Shown one piece after another: positions 1 to 10,331 of a DNA stretch of 64,000 nucleotides; position 1 is the first letter of the stretch, and the number at the start of each line of letters is the position of its first letter. The notes below the pieces were generated by a model, which saw nothing but the letters and a program-made list of their open reading frames with translations, ran no database searches and was not told the DNA's origin. The DNA is from Hyphomicrobiales bacterium. GTDB lineage: Bacteria; Pseudomonadota; Alphaproteobacteria; Rhizobiales; Xanthobacteraceae. A program made the position numbers and the translations under genes. The DNA is taken from positions 62,001-126,000 of the forward strand of contig JAKFYI010000012.1 of assembly GCA_021730985.1 (NCBI GenBank). Reading direction: 5' to 3'.

Positions 1-52
1 GAATCGTTTGCGCGTGTCACATGCGCGGCGGATTGCGAAGAGGGGTACACGA

Positions 53-2212
53 GTGGCAGCGATCTCCGACGGCGAGGCCAACCTTGGCAGCTTGGCCCGC
101 GCGCTGTGGCGCAACAAACGCTCGATCATCGGGCCGTCGCTGATCGCGGCGGCGGCGGCGTTCATCGCCGTCAACCTGATGACGCCGAAATTCAAGTCGG
201 AAGCCCGCGTGCTGTTCGAAGGCCGCGAGAACATCTTCCTGCGGCCCGAGGCCGACAAGACGATGATCGACCGCGGCGCGATCGACCAGGAGGCGCTGGC
301 GAGTCAGGTCCAGCTCGTGCTGTCGCGCGAACTCGCCCGCGAAGTGATCAAGAAGCTCGATCTCGCCGAATTGCCCGAGTTCAACTCCGTGCCGGACGGC
401 TTCTCGGTGATGACGATCCCGCGGATGCTCGGCTTGGTTCGTGACCCAGGCGCGATGTCGCAGGAGGAGCGGCTGCTCGGCGCGTACTTCGAGCGGCTCA
501 ACGTCTATGCGGTCGACAAATCCCGCGTCATCGTGATCGAATTCCAATCGGCCGATCCGGATTTCGCCGCGCGCGCGGCCAACACCGTGGCTGAGCGTTA
601 TCTCGTCATGCAGCAGGTCACCAAGCAGGACCAAGCCCGCTCCGCCGGGCAATGGCTGTCCGGCGAGATCGAAAAGCTTCGCGGCAAGGTGTCCGAGACC
701 GAGGCCCGGGTTGAGGAGTTCCGCGGCAAGTCGAACATCTTCATGGGGGCTAACAATACGAGCCTGGCAGGCCAGCAGCTCAGCGAGCTCAACAGCCAGG
801 TCTCGGCGGCGCGCGCGCAAAAGGCCGATGCAGAGACGCGAGCACGCCTGATCCGCGATCAGCTGCGCTCCGGCCAGTCGCTGGAATCCGCCGACGTCAC
901 CGCCTCCGAGCTGTTGCGGCGGCTCTCCGAGCAACGCGTCACATTGAGGGCGCAACTCGCCGAGCAGTCTTCCACGTTGCTGCCGCAGCATCCGCGCATC
1001 AAGGAATTGCGCGCCCAGATCGGCGATCTGGATCAGCAGATACGCTCCGAAGGCGAGCGGCTGGTGCGTTCGCTGGAGAACGATGCCAAGGTGGCGGGCG
1101 CCAGGGTCGAAACCCTCAACGCTTCGCTCGACCAGCTCAAGCGGCACGCCACGTCGACCAGCGACCAGGACGTGCAATTGCGTGCGCTGGAACGCGAAGC
1201 CAAGTCGCAGCGCGATTTGTTCGAATCCTATCTCGCCAAATTCCGCGAAGCCTCCGCGCGCGACAGCATCGCGGCGGCACCTGCGGATGCTCGCATCATT
1301 TCGCGGGCGGTCGTGTCCAACCTGCCGCATTCGCCAAAGAAGGTTCCCATCGTTCTGATCGCCGCGCTTGGCACGTTCTGCCTGAGCTCCGCCTTCGTCA
1401 TCACCGGCGCATTGCTGGACGGTGAACCGTCCCGGAGCGCGCCCGTCGAATATGACACTGCGCCCGTCATCGTCGATCGCCGTGCAGCGGAACCTCGCGC
1501 GCCGGACGTCCGCAGCCGGGCGACGGATAAGGAACCTCCGCCATTGGTCGAGGCACCCGTTGCCTCTCGGGAAGCGGTTGCACCTGCGGCTGCTCCGGCC
1601 AAGCGGCCGGCCCTGGCACCGGTGGATGAGGCCGCAGCGGTATTGCGGCGCGCCGGCGAGGGCGGACGGCGCGTCGCGGTGATCGGCAGCGCGCGCGATG
1701 TCGGCACCACGCGCACCGCGATCGCGCTTGCTCGCGTTTTGGCCCGGCGGTCGCGCGTCGTGCTGGTCGATCTCGCATTCAATTCGCCCAACATCGACGT
1801 GTTCTCAAACGATCCGTCGGCGCCGGGCATCGCCGACCTGGCACGCGGCGCGGCCTCGTTCAGCGATGTCATCACGCGCGACAAGCACTCGCGCGTCCAT
1901 CTGGTCGCGGCCGGTCATATCGAGGGGGATGCCACGGAGCTTCTGGAGTCCTACGTCCTGCTGTCCGCCGTCGATGCTTTGGGTCAGAGCTACGAGTACC
2001 TCGTCATCGACGCAGGATCGCAATCGGACATCGCCATCGGGCCGATCGCGCAGCTCGCGGCGCGGGCCGTGCTGGTCGCGGGCGAGGCTGCCGAGCAGCC
2101 CTCGGCCGATCTGCGCGATCAATTGCTCGCTTCGGGGTTTGCCGATGTCACGGTGCTGACCGGCCCGCCGCCACAACTCGATCATGCCGCCGGCAGTTCG
2201 GCGGCGGCCTGA
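53..2212 (+). CDS. Wzz/GumC-type polysaccharide chain-length determinant with C-terminal BY-kinase-like (degenerate) domain
   Basis: ORF 8..2212. N-terminal TM followed by Wzz-like region, long coiled coil, second TM (KVPIVLIAALGTFCLSSAFVI), then a MinD/BY-kinase-like fold. GTG at 53 preceded by AGGGG is the likelier start. Confidence 0.8.
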   Translation: MAAISDGEANLGSLARALWRNKRSIIGPSLIAAAAAFIAVNLMTPKFKSEARVLFEGRENIFLRPEADKTMIDRGAIDQEALASQVQLVLSRELAREVIKKLDLAELPEFNSVPDGFSVMTIPRMLGLVRDPGAMSQEERLLGAYFERLNVYAVDKSRVIVIEFQSADPDFAARAANTVAERYLVMQQVTKQDQARSAGQWLSGEIEKLRGKVSETEARVEEFRGKSNIFMGANNTSLAGQQLSELNSQVSAARAQKADAETRARLIRDQLRSGQSLESADVTASELLRRLSEQRVTLRAQLAEQSSTLLPQHPRIKELRAQIGDLDQQIRSEGERLVRSLENDAKVAGARVETLNASLDQLKRHATSTSDQDVQLRALEREAKSQRDLFESYLAKFREASARDSIAAAPADARIISRAVVSNLPHSPKKVPIVLIAALGTFCLSSAFVITGALLDGEPSRSAPVEYDTAPVIVDRRAAEPRAPDVRSRATDKEPPPLVEAPVASREAVAPAAAPAKRPALAPVDEAAAVLRRAGEGGRRVAVIGSARDVGTTRTAIALARVLARRSRVVLVDLAFNSPNIDVFSNDPSAPGIADLARGAASFSDVITRDKHSRVHLVAAGHIEGDATELLESYVLLSAVDALGQSYEYLVIDAGSQSDIAIGPIAQLAARAVLVAGEAAEQPSADLRDQLLASGFADVTVLTGPPPQLDHAAGSSAAA

Positions 2213-2229
2213 AGCCTGGGCGTTCCGCC

Positions 2230-3285
2230 GTGAGCCTCAAGACTGCGATTTTCAAGACGGCGATGGAGTCGCTTTATTTCAGCGGCGCTCATGTGCTGTT
2301 GCGTCCGTGGCTGGGCGGTGTCGGCTCAATCATGACGCTGCACCATGTGCGTCCGCCGCGGTCGGGCCAGTTCCAGCCCAACCGGCTGCTTGAAGTGGGC
2401 CCGGCGTTCTTCGAGCGCGTGATCAGAAGGCTGCGGCGGTCCGGCACCGATCTCGTTTCGCTCGACGAGATGCATCGCCGCATGACCGAGCGGGATTTCA
2501 CGAAGCGTTTCGTATGCATCACGTTCGACGACGGCTATCGCGACAACCTCGATTTCGCCTATCCGGTTCTCAAGAAATATGACGTTCCGTTCGCGATCTA
2601 CGTGGCGACGGGATTTACCGACCACATTGGCGAGATGTGGTGGCTGGCGCTGGAGGCGGTGATCGCCAACTGCAAGGTGGTCCAGTTGCGCCTCGACGGC
2701 GAGGACCGCTTGTTCAACTGCCGCACCGCCGAGGAAAAAAGCGCAGCCTACGAATATCTCTACTGGTGGCTGCGCCGCCGCGAGACCGAAGAGGAACTCC
2801 GGGCGGTCGTGCGCGAACTGGCCGCGCGCTACAACGTCGATATTGCAAAATTCTGCAGCGACCTGTGCATGACGTGGCAGGAACTCGCCACGCTGGCTGC
2901 CGATCCGCTGTGCACCATCGGCGCGCACACGGTGAACCATGTGATGCTCGCCAAGGTTTCCGAGCGCACGGTCCGCGCCGAACTGGAAAATAGCCGCGAT
3001 GTGATCGAGGCGGCGCTCGGCCTTAAGCCGCGGCACTTTGCATACCCCGTCGGTGACCGGACTTCGGCAGGCCCGCGCGAGTTCAAGATTGCGGCCGATC
3101 TTGGCTACAAGACCGCGGTGACAACCCGTCCCGGAGCACTGTTTCCCGGCCACTCCGAGCACTTGCTCGCACTGCCGCGGATTTCCTTAAACGGTGAGTT
3201 CCAGCGTACTCGCTATGCGAGCGTGCTCGTATCGGGTGCCGCCACATCGTTGTGGAACGGGTTCCGTCCGATCAACGTGACATAA
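2230..3285 (+). CDS. polysaccharide deacetylase family protein
   Basis: [36 protein letters not shown] (NodB motif) and [11 protein letters not shown]; follows the Wzz-like gene. Confidence 0.85.
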   Translation: MSLKTAIFKTAMESLYFSGAHVLLRPWLGGVGSIMTLHHVRPPRSGQFQPNRLLEVGPAFFERVIRRLRRSGTDLVSLDEMHRRMTERDFTKRFVCITFDDGYRDNLDFAYPVLKKYDVPFAIYVATGFTDHIGEMWWLALEAVIANCKVVQLRLDGEDRLFNCRTAEEKSAAYEYLYWWLRRRETEEELRAVVRELAARYNVDIAKFCSDLCMTWQELATLAADPLCTIGAHTVNHVMLAKVSERTVRAELENSRDVIEAALGLKPRHFAYPVGDRTSAGPREFKIAADLGYKTAVTTRPGALFPGHSEHLLALPRISLNGEFQRTRYASVLVSGAATSLWNGFRPINVT

Positions 3286-3487
3286 GCGGCCTGCCGTACA
3301 TCCAATTGATCAACGGCATGGCCGGCAGAATCCAGCCGATGCCCGCCACGAAATAGTACAGTCCGGCGACCACAGGATTTTGGAAGATCGGCGGAAACTG
3401 CGCGATGGCCATGGCCAGCAGGGCCCAAACCGTCACCAGGACGAGAAGGCCGACAGCGCCGATCAGCTTGCGGATGCGAATGGACAT
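3272..3487 (-). CDS. DUF2842 family small membrane protein
   Basis: [30 protein letters not shown]...[15 protein letters not shown]; two TM segments; adjacent to heme A synthase. Confidence 0.65.
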   Translation of the reverse strand: MSIRIRKLIGAVGLLVLVTVWALLAMAIAQFPPIFQNPVVAGLYYFVAGIGWILPAMPLINWMYGRPLMSR

Positions 3488-3550
3488 GGCGCGCCATTGA
3501 TGCGACGGGAAGCGCGGGACTATATGCTCCAATCGTGTTCTCGCAAGCCC

Positions 3551-4650
3551 ATGATTGAAACGCCGGATCATACGCTGCTCGCCACACGCCGCCGGGCCGT
3601 CCGGCTTTGGCTGTTCGCCGTCGCGGCGTTGATGGTCGTGACGCTGGTGGTGGGCGGCGCGACGCGGCTCACCGAATCCGGCCTGTCGATCGTGGAGTGG
3701 AAGCCGGTTACAGGGGTACTTCCGCCGCTATCGCCAGAGGAATGGCAGACCGAGTTCGAGAAGTACAAGACGATCCCCCAATACCGCGAGTTGAATCGCG
3801 GCATGGGCCTGGCATCGTTCAAGACAATTTACTGGTGGGAGTGGTCGCATCGGGTGCTGGCGCGGCTGGTTGGCGCGGTATTCCTTCTCCCGTTTCTTTT
3901 CTTTCTATGGAAGGGCTGGATCGAACCGCGTTTGAAATTGCGGTTGTGGTTTCTGTTCGGCTGCGGCGCGATGCTCGGCGCGGTCGGCTGGTGGATGGTC
4001 TCGTCCGGCCTGACGGCGCGCGTCAGCGTGTCGCAATACCGGCTCGGATTTCATCTGACGCTCGCGTGCGCGATTTATGCCGCGATTTTATGGACGGCGC
4101 TGAGGCTTCCCGGACACCTCGTAACGCCGGCGCCGCTGCGTTTGCGGGCGACCGCGATTGGCCTCGTTGGTGCGGTGATCCTGCAAATTTACCTTGGCGC
4201 GCTGGTCGCAGGACTCGACGCCGGTCTGACCTACAACACATGGCCGCTGATCGACGGCGCTGTGATCCCGTCGGCGGAACGGCTGTGGTTCGAGACACCG
4301 GGCTGGCGCAACCTGTTCGAGAACGCGCTGACCGTGCAATTCAATCACCGCATGGTCGCGTATGCGCTTTGGCTTGCAGCTCTGCTGCATGCGGTGGACG
4401 CCGCAAGGCGCGGTTCAGCCGCCGCGGCCGGCGCGATTGCTTTGGCAGCAGCCATGACTGTTCAGGCCGCGGTTGGTGTTGCGACGCTGCTGTACCAGGC
4501 GCCGATATCGCTTGCGCTCATCCACCAGGCGATGGCGATCGTGGTGCTTACGATCGCCGTCTTTCATGCGGTGCGCATCACCCCGCAGCGGGCTGCCGCT
4601 CGCATTGAACCGGTGCAGCCGCTGCCTTCGGGCGCATCAGGGAGGCCGTC

Positions 4651-4654
<4 letters not shown>
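3551..4654 (+). CDS. ctaA: heme A synthase (COX15/CtaA family)
   Basis: [44 protein letters not shown], multiple TMs; ATG at 3551 within ORF 3380..4654. Confidence 0.92.
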
Positions 4655-5406
<752 letters not shown>

Positions 5407-5536
5407 GCCGTGTACTCATAAATGGACTATGTCCGCTTAGCTCCCAGAAGCGGCAGATAAGCGGATATTCGAAAACCGCCACTTAGTGCCATTAACGACC
5501 GATAGGAGTCATTCGGCACCGCAGCAATCAGCGCCC

Positions 5537-6523
5537 TTATTCGATGACCTCGTCGGCACGGGCCAACATCATCGGTGGAACATCGATACCGAGCGCCCTC
5601 GCACTCCTCAGATTGATGAGGAATTCGAAGCGCGTGGGCTGTTGCACCGGAAGATCAGCGGGTTTGGCACCCTTCAAAATCTTGTCGACATAATACGTAG
5701 CGCGCCCCCACTGATCGAGCAGAGATGGGCCGTAACTCATGAGCGCGCCTGCGCGGGCCATGATGCTGAACTCTGAGGCCACCGGAATTCCCCGCTGCCT
5801 GGCGAGGCCAACAATGCGAACTCGATGTACGACCTGGAGTGCATCCTCCGTGGTCATGATTGTCTCTGCACGGTCCAACTCGGCGGGCTGCAGCATTTTT
5901 TCTATGTCGTCTGCTTCTCGTATCGGCAGCGAGCGGACTTCAATCTTTAGTGATTTGGCGGCAGCTTCAATTTCCTTGAGCTTCAGAACCAAGCTCGCAT
6001 TGTTGGGATTCCACAAAACTGCAACGCGCGTCACGGCAGGCAGCACTTCCTTGAGCTGTTCCACTCGTTTGGCACTCAACTCGGTCGCCTGCAGGCTGAG
6101 ACCAGTGACGTTTCCGCCAGGCCGAGCGAGACTTTCGACAACGCCTGCTGCGACTGGATCGCCGATGGTTGTCATGACGATGGGAATAATGGTGGTCGCT
6201 TTGCTCGCGACTTGAATAGGTTCAGTACCGCCAGTCACGATCAGATCAACACGGGCACGCACCAAGTCGGCGGCTAGCATTGGTAAGTCATCGAGCTTGC
6301 TTCCTGCGTATCTCAATTCAAGTGTGAAACTCTGGTTTTCTGTCCAGCCCCGCTCCTTGAGCCTGGCAAGAAATATGGCAATACGGGCTTGGTTCAGTGG
6401 ATCGTTTTCGGTCGACGTCATTAGCAGGCCAATCCGGCGCATCCGCTCCAGCGGTTGCGCCCGTGCGACCATCGACCATGCCGCAGCACTGCCAACAAGA
6501 CTCAGAAATTTCCGCCGCCTCAT
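5537..6523 (-). CDS. ABC transporter substrate-binding protein (ABC_sub_bind family), Tat-type signal
   Basis: MRRRKFLSLVGSAAAWSMVARAQ leader; RIGLLMTST...LARLKERGWTENQSFTLELRYAG...VTGLSLQATELSAKRVEQLKEVLP. Confidence 0.85.
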   Translation of the reverse strand: MRRRKFLSLVGSAAAWSMVARAQPLERMRRIGLLMTSTENDPLNQARIAIFLARLKERGWTENQSFTLELRYAGSKLDDLPMLAADLVRARVDLIVTGGTEPIQVASKATTIIPIVMTTIGDPVAAGVVESLARPGGNVTGLSLQATELSAKRVEQLKEVLPAVTRVAVLWNPNNASLVLKLKEIEAAAKSLKIEVRSLPIREADDIEKMLQPAELDRAETIMTTEDALQVVHRVRIVGLARQRGIPVASEFSIMARAGALMSYGPSLLDQWGRATYYVDKILKGAKPADLPVQQPTRFEFLINLRSARALGIDVPPMMLARADEVIE

Positions 6524-6774
6524 GTCTGCACCTTTGGCTCAGGAGGCAGCATCGTACTGGCTCGAATGGGCGTTTTGATAGGGGCAGAAATCGGCTTCGC
6601 TGCTGCAACATGGGATGCAGGCCGATGTCGCAGTTGGGTCAAAACCGGAAGAACTCAAAAGTGGACACAACGAGTCCGCTTTCGGGGGTATAGCGACCAA
6701 AAGACTCTATGGCGGGGCGTGTTGAGACTGGCTCCCTAAGCGTGATTCAAGCTCCCAAACCGGAGCCTCGAATT

Positions 6775-6926
6775 ATGCGCTGCGAACTCACTGACTATGA
6801 ATGGTCCGCTATCAAGCCGTTCCTGCCGAACAAGCCGCGCGGCGTTCCGCGTGTAAATGACCGGCGCGTGCTCAATGGCATCTTTTGGGTGCTGCGCTCC
6901 GGAGCACCGTGGCGCGATCTGCCGGA
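6775..6926 (+). pseudogene. IS5-family (IS427-like) transposase, N-terminal fragment
   Basis: MRCELTDYEWSAIKPFLPNKPRGVPRVNDRRVLNGIFWVLRSGAPWRDLPE, then abrupt switch to hydratase sequence; preceding GACTGGCTCCCTAAGCGTGATTCAAGCTCCC resembles an IS5-type left end. Confidence 0.85.
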
Positions 6927-7052
6927 AACTTTCGCCATGACCAAGGCCCAGATCCGCCAGCCGTTGACGGACCGCATGGCCAAGGGTGCGGAGCGCGCCG
7001 ATGCGCTTGCGGAAGTCTTCTGGACATCGCCAAGACGCTCAGGAAAAACTAG
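6921..7052 (+). pseudogene. duplicated 3' end of the enoyl-CoA hydratase gene at 4651-5406 (frameshifted remnant)
   Basis: 6921-6960 is identical to 5241-5280; homology continues with mismatches and a 34-nt deletion to AAGACGCTCAGGAA...CTAG. Confidence 0.9.
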
Positions 7053-7087
7053 AGCGTTAAGCGAATGGGTTGGAAGAAGTTCCGTTC

Positions 7088-7203
7088 GTCCCCGCGTAAG
7101 CGGGGACCCAGGGCCACCAGCAAGACCGCTTATTCAGCCCCTGGATTCCCGCCACAAGGCGAGCGAAGCGACGCCGTCTTCGACGGCTATGCGCGGGAAT
7201 GAG
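7088..7203. repeat. REP-like palindromic intergenic element
   Basis: GTCCCCGC-GTAA-GCGGGGAC ... CCTGGATTCCCGC ... GCGCGGGAATGAGCG layout; related arrangement at 35748-35842. Confidence 0.6.
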
Positions 7204-7250
7204 CGGAGGTGAAAACCGTCGGACGGATTCAACCTCGCGTCATAACTGCT

Positions 7251-8189
7251 TCAGAGCCCGATCTCGCGCAGATATTTCTGCACGCCGGGATGGATGTCGG
7301 TGGGCTTCGGCGCAGCCATCTTGGTGTTTTGCGGTGTCGTCTCGCGGCCCTGGGCCAGTCGCGCGACCAGCGCCGGATGGCCCTGGTGCAGCGCTTTGGC
7401 GAGCCGATAGGCGACATCGTCAGGCAGATCGGTTCGCGCCAGGATGTAGCTCCAGGAGCCGACTGAGTTCACCGGCTCCTTCTGCCCTTCGTATGCGCCG
7501 GCCGGCACCGTGATCGGCTTGAGGAAGTTGTGCTTGGCGCTGACCTTCGCGACCTCGTCGGGCGTGAGGCCGATGAACCGGCCGCCGGCTTTCATGATGG
7601 CGGTGAAGCCAGGCCAGCCGATGCCGCCGCCCCACAATGCCGCAACGCGGCCATCGGCGACCATGACCGGTCCATCGCCGGCCTTCTCAAGGTAGTGCGG
7701 CTGAAAATCCTTTTCGCGATCGAGGCCGAGCCCGTCGGTGACGTAGCGGCCGAGCAGCGTCAGGCCGGATGCCTGCGTGCCCCAGGCGATCGGCTTGCCG
7801 ACCAGATCCCGGATCCCCTTGGCGGGGCTGTCGCCCTTCACCGCGAACATGCCCGGGTTGGAATAGATCGCCGAGATGACCTTCAGGCTTGTGGGCGCGC
7901 GACCGATGCCGGCGAAGGCCTCGTAAGCTGGTTCGCCCGCCACCAGCGCGATGTCCATCTTGCCCTGTTCGAGCAGTCCAATGTTTTCGGCGCTGCCTTT
8001 GGTGTTGTGCGTTTTGACCGCCAGCGATTTGTCGGTCTCATTGATGACGGCAGCGGCGTTGTCGCCGAACAGCGGAAAACCGCCGCCGGGCGTTGCGGTC
8101 GCCATGTTGACGTTGGTTTGCGCGGTTGCGGCTGTCATGATGAGCGGGACTGTAAGCGCGGCAAGAAACGCAAGTCGAGCGAATTTCAT
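7251..8189 (-). CDS. TAXI family TRAP transporter solute-binding subunit
   Basis: signal peptide, TATPGGGFPLFGDNAAAVINE..., NTKGSAENIGLLEQGKMDIALVAGE. Confidence 0.85.
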   Translation of the reverse strand: MKFARLAFLAALTVPLIMTAATAQTNVNMATATPGGGFPLFGDNAAAVINETDKSLAVKTHNTKGSAENIGLLEQGKMDIALVAGEPAYEAFAGIGRAPTSLKVISAIYSNPGMFAVKGDSPAKGIRDLVGKPIAWGTQASGLTLLGRYVTDGLGLDREKDFQPHYLEKAGDGPVMVADGRVAALWGGGIGWPGFTAIMKAGGRFIGLTPDEVAKVSAKHNFLKPITVPAGAYEGQKEPVNSVGSWSYILARTDLPDDVAYRLAKALHQGHPALVARLAQGRETTPQNTKMAAPKPTDIHPGVQKYLREIGL

Positions 8190-8255
8190 TGGGGCCCCCG
8201 GCGGTGATGGTCGCAGGAGGCAGTCTAGCGCAGATGATGCGCCGGTGGGTACCGG

Positions 8256-9539
8256 TCAGGCCGCCGCAAGCCCTTGTTCGAGGTCGGCGATGATGTCGGC
8301 TTTGTCCTCGATGCCGATCGAAAGCCGGACCACATCGGGGCCGGCGCCAGCTTGAGTCTTCTGCGCGTCGGAAAGCTGGCGGTGCGTGGTCGAGGCGGGG
8401 TGGATGATCAGCGAACGCGTGTCGCCGATGTTGGCGAGGTGCGAGAACAGCTTGACGTTGGAGACAAGCTTGACGCCGGCCTCGTAGCCGCCCTTCAAGC
8501 CGAACGTGAACACCGCGCCCGCGCCCTTCGGGCAATATTTCTTGGCGAGGCTGTGATAGCGGTCGTTCGGCAGACCCGGATAGCTGACCCAAGCCACTTT
8601 GGGGTGATTGGCAAGCCAGGCCGACACGGCGTTGGCGTTGTCGCAATGGCGCTGCATGCGCAGCGGCAGGGTTTCGACGCCGGTCAAGATCAAGAACGCG
8701 TTGAACGGCGACAGCGCAGGCCCGATGTCGCGCAGCCCGAGCACGCGGCACGCGATGGCGAATGCGAAGTTCCCGAACGTCTCGTGCAGCACGATGCCGT
8801 TGTACTCCGGCCGCGGCTGGCTGAGCATCGGATAGCGGTTCTCCCGCGACCAATTGAAGGTTCCGGCGTCAACAATCATGCCGCCGATTGAGTTGCCATG
8901 ACCGCCGAGGAACTTGGTGAGCGAATGCACCACGATGTCGGCGCCGTATTCGATCGGCTTGCACAGGTAGGGCGTGGCCAATGTGTTGTCCACGATCAGC
9001 GGCACGCCGGCCTTCTTGGCGATGGCGGACACCGCCTCGATGTCGGTGATGACGCCGCCCGGGTTGGCGATCGACTCGATGAAGATCGCCTTGGTCTTGG
9101 GTGTCACCGCGCGTTCGAAGGTGGCGATATCCTCCGGGTCCGCCCAAACGACGTTCCAGCCGAAGTTCTTGAAGGCGTGATTGAACTGGTTGATCGAGCC
9201 GCCATAGAGCTTGCGCGAGGCTACGAACTCGTCGCCCGGCTGCATCAGCGCGTGCATCACGATCACCTGCGCGGCATGGCCGGAGGCGACCGCGAGGCCC
9301 GCGGTGCCGCCTTCCAGTGCGGCGATGCGCTCTTCCAGCACCGCGCAGGTCGGATTGCCGATGCGGGTGTAGATGTTGCCGAACGCCTGCAGGCCGAACA
9401 GGGAGGCCGCGTGATCGACGTCGTCGAACACGAACGACGTGGTCTGGTAGATCGGCGTCGCGCGCGCCCCCGTGGTCGGGTCGGGCTGGGCGCCGGCGTG
9501 AATGGCAAGCGTCGAAAATCCCGGGACATGTTCGGCCAT
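8256..9539 (-). CDS. metY: O-acetylhomoserine aminocarboxypropyltransferase/cysteine synthase family (Cys/Met metabolism PLP enzyme)
   Basis: TLAIHAGAQPDPTTGARATPIYQTTSFVFDD; PLP lysine region VVHSLTKFLGGHGNSIGGMIVD. Confidence 0.9.
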   Translation of the reverse strand: MAEHVPGFSTLAIHAGAQPDPTTGARATPIYQTTSFVFDDVDHAASLFGLQAFGNIYTRIGNPTCAVLEERIAALEGGTAGLAVASGHAAQVIVMHALMQPGDEFVASRKLYGGSINQFNHAFKNFGWNVVWADPEDIATFERAVTPKTKAIFIESIANPGGVITDIEAVSAIAKKAGVPLIVDNTLATPYLCKPIEYGADIVVHSLTKFLGGHGNSIGGMIVDAGTFNWSRENRYPMLSQPRPEYNGIVLHETFGNFAFAIACRVLGLRDIGPALSPFNAFLILTGVETLPLRMQRHCDNANAVSAWLANHPKVAWVSYPGLPNDRYHSLAKKYCPKGAGAVFTFGLKGGYEAGVKLVSNVKLFSHLANIGDTRSLIIHPASTTHRQLSDAQKTQAGAGPDVVRLSIGIEDKADIIADLEQGLAAA

Positions 9540-9715
9540 GGCTGCGCCCTCCGGTGGTGGCCGTGTCCATGACGGAGGGCCATATTTCAGGAACCCTTAT
9601 CGAACCGCACCCCCCCGTCAAGCCGAGCGGCGGGTGCTTTCGTTCGAGAGGTATGAGGCTGCGACAAGAAAAGGACTTGGAAATCCATTCTCTTGCGAGC
9701 CGCTCTCGCAGCGAA

Positions 9716-10303
9716 CTATTGCTTGGTGGGATCGTCCTGCGCAGCGCGCGTGGCAGCGTCGGTCAGACCGCCGCTTGTGGTGCTGCGGTTGAGCGACATG
9801 CGTTGGACGCCTTTGCCCAACAACGGGGCTCGCTTGGAACTGAGCGTGCGCGAATTCACGCCGATCCAGCCGATCTCGGAGGACAGCCGCCCGTATTCGA
9901 TTTTGGGGCAGCGATTCATCACCACCTTTAGGCCGGCCGCTTCGGCCTTTGCGGCGGCCGCGTCGTCCCGCACGGTGAGTTGCATCCAGATGACCCCGGG
10001 CCTCGGCGTCATCGCCAGTGCTTCGTCGACGATGCCCATCGCGAACTGAGAGCTGCGAAAGATATCGACCATATCCACGGGTTCCGGAATATCGCCAAGG
10101 TTGGCGTAGACCTTCTGGCCGAGAATATCTTTGCCCGCTTGGCCTGGATTGACCGGGATCATCCGATAGCTGCGCTCGAGCAGGTACTTGAAGGCGAAAT
10201 AACTCGGGCGATTGTCCTTCGGCGAAATCCCGACCATCGCGATCGATTTGACGGTGTTGAGGATACCGCGAATGGTGGTGTCGTCGTAAGTGTCGTGGTT
10301 CAT
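9716..10303 (-). CDS. CoA-binding protein (YccU-like)
   Basis: IRGILNTVKSIAMVGISPKDNRPSYFAFKYLLERSYRMIPVNPGQAGKDILGQKVYANLGDIPEPVDMVDIFR. Confidence 0.85.
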   Translation of the reverse strand: MNHDTYDDTTIRGILNTVKSIAMVGISPKDNRPSYFAFKYLLERSYRMIPVNPGQAGKDILGQKVYANLGDIPEPVDMVDIFRSSQFAMGIVDEALAMTPRPGVIWMQLTVRDDAAAAKAEAAGLKVVMNRCPKIEYGRLSSEIGWIGVNSRTLSSKRAPLLGKGVQRMSLNRSTTSGGLTDAATRAAQDDPTKQ

Positions 10304-10331
10304 CGTGCTGAAACACATGATCGCTGTGCGA

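Noticed and set aside
5407-5536. Possible second IS end or ncRNA after the hydratase gene
   Set aside because: Contains TGTCCGCTTAGCTCCC...AGCGGCAGATAAGCGGATA text reminiscent of intergenic fragments in related genomes, but no clean inverted repeat or structure could be defined
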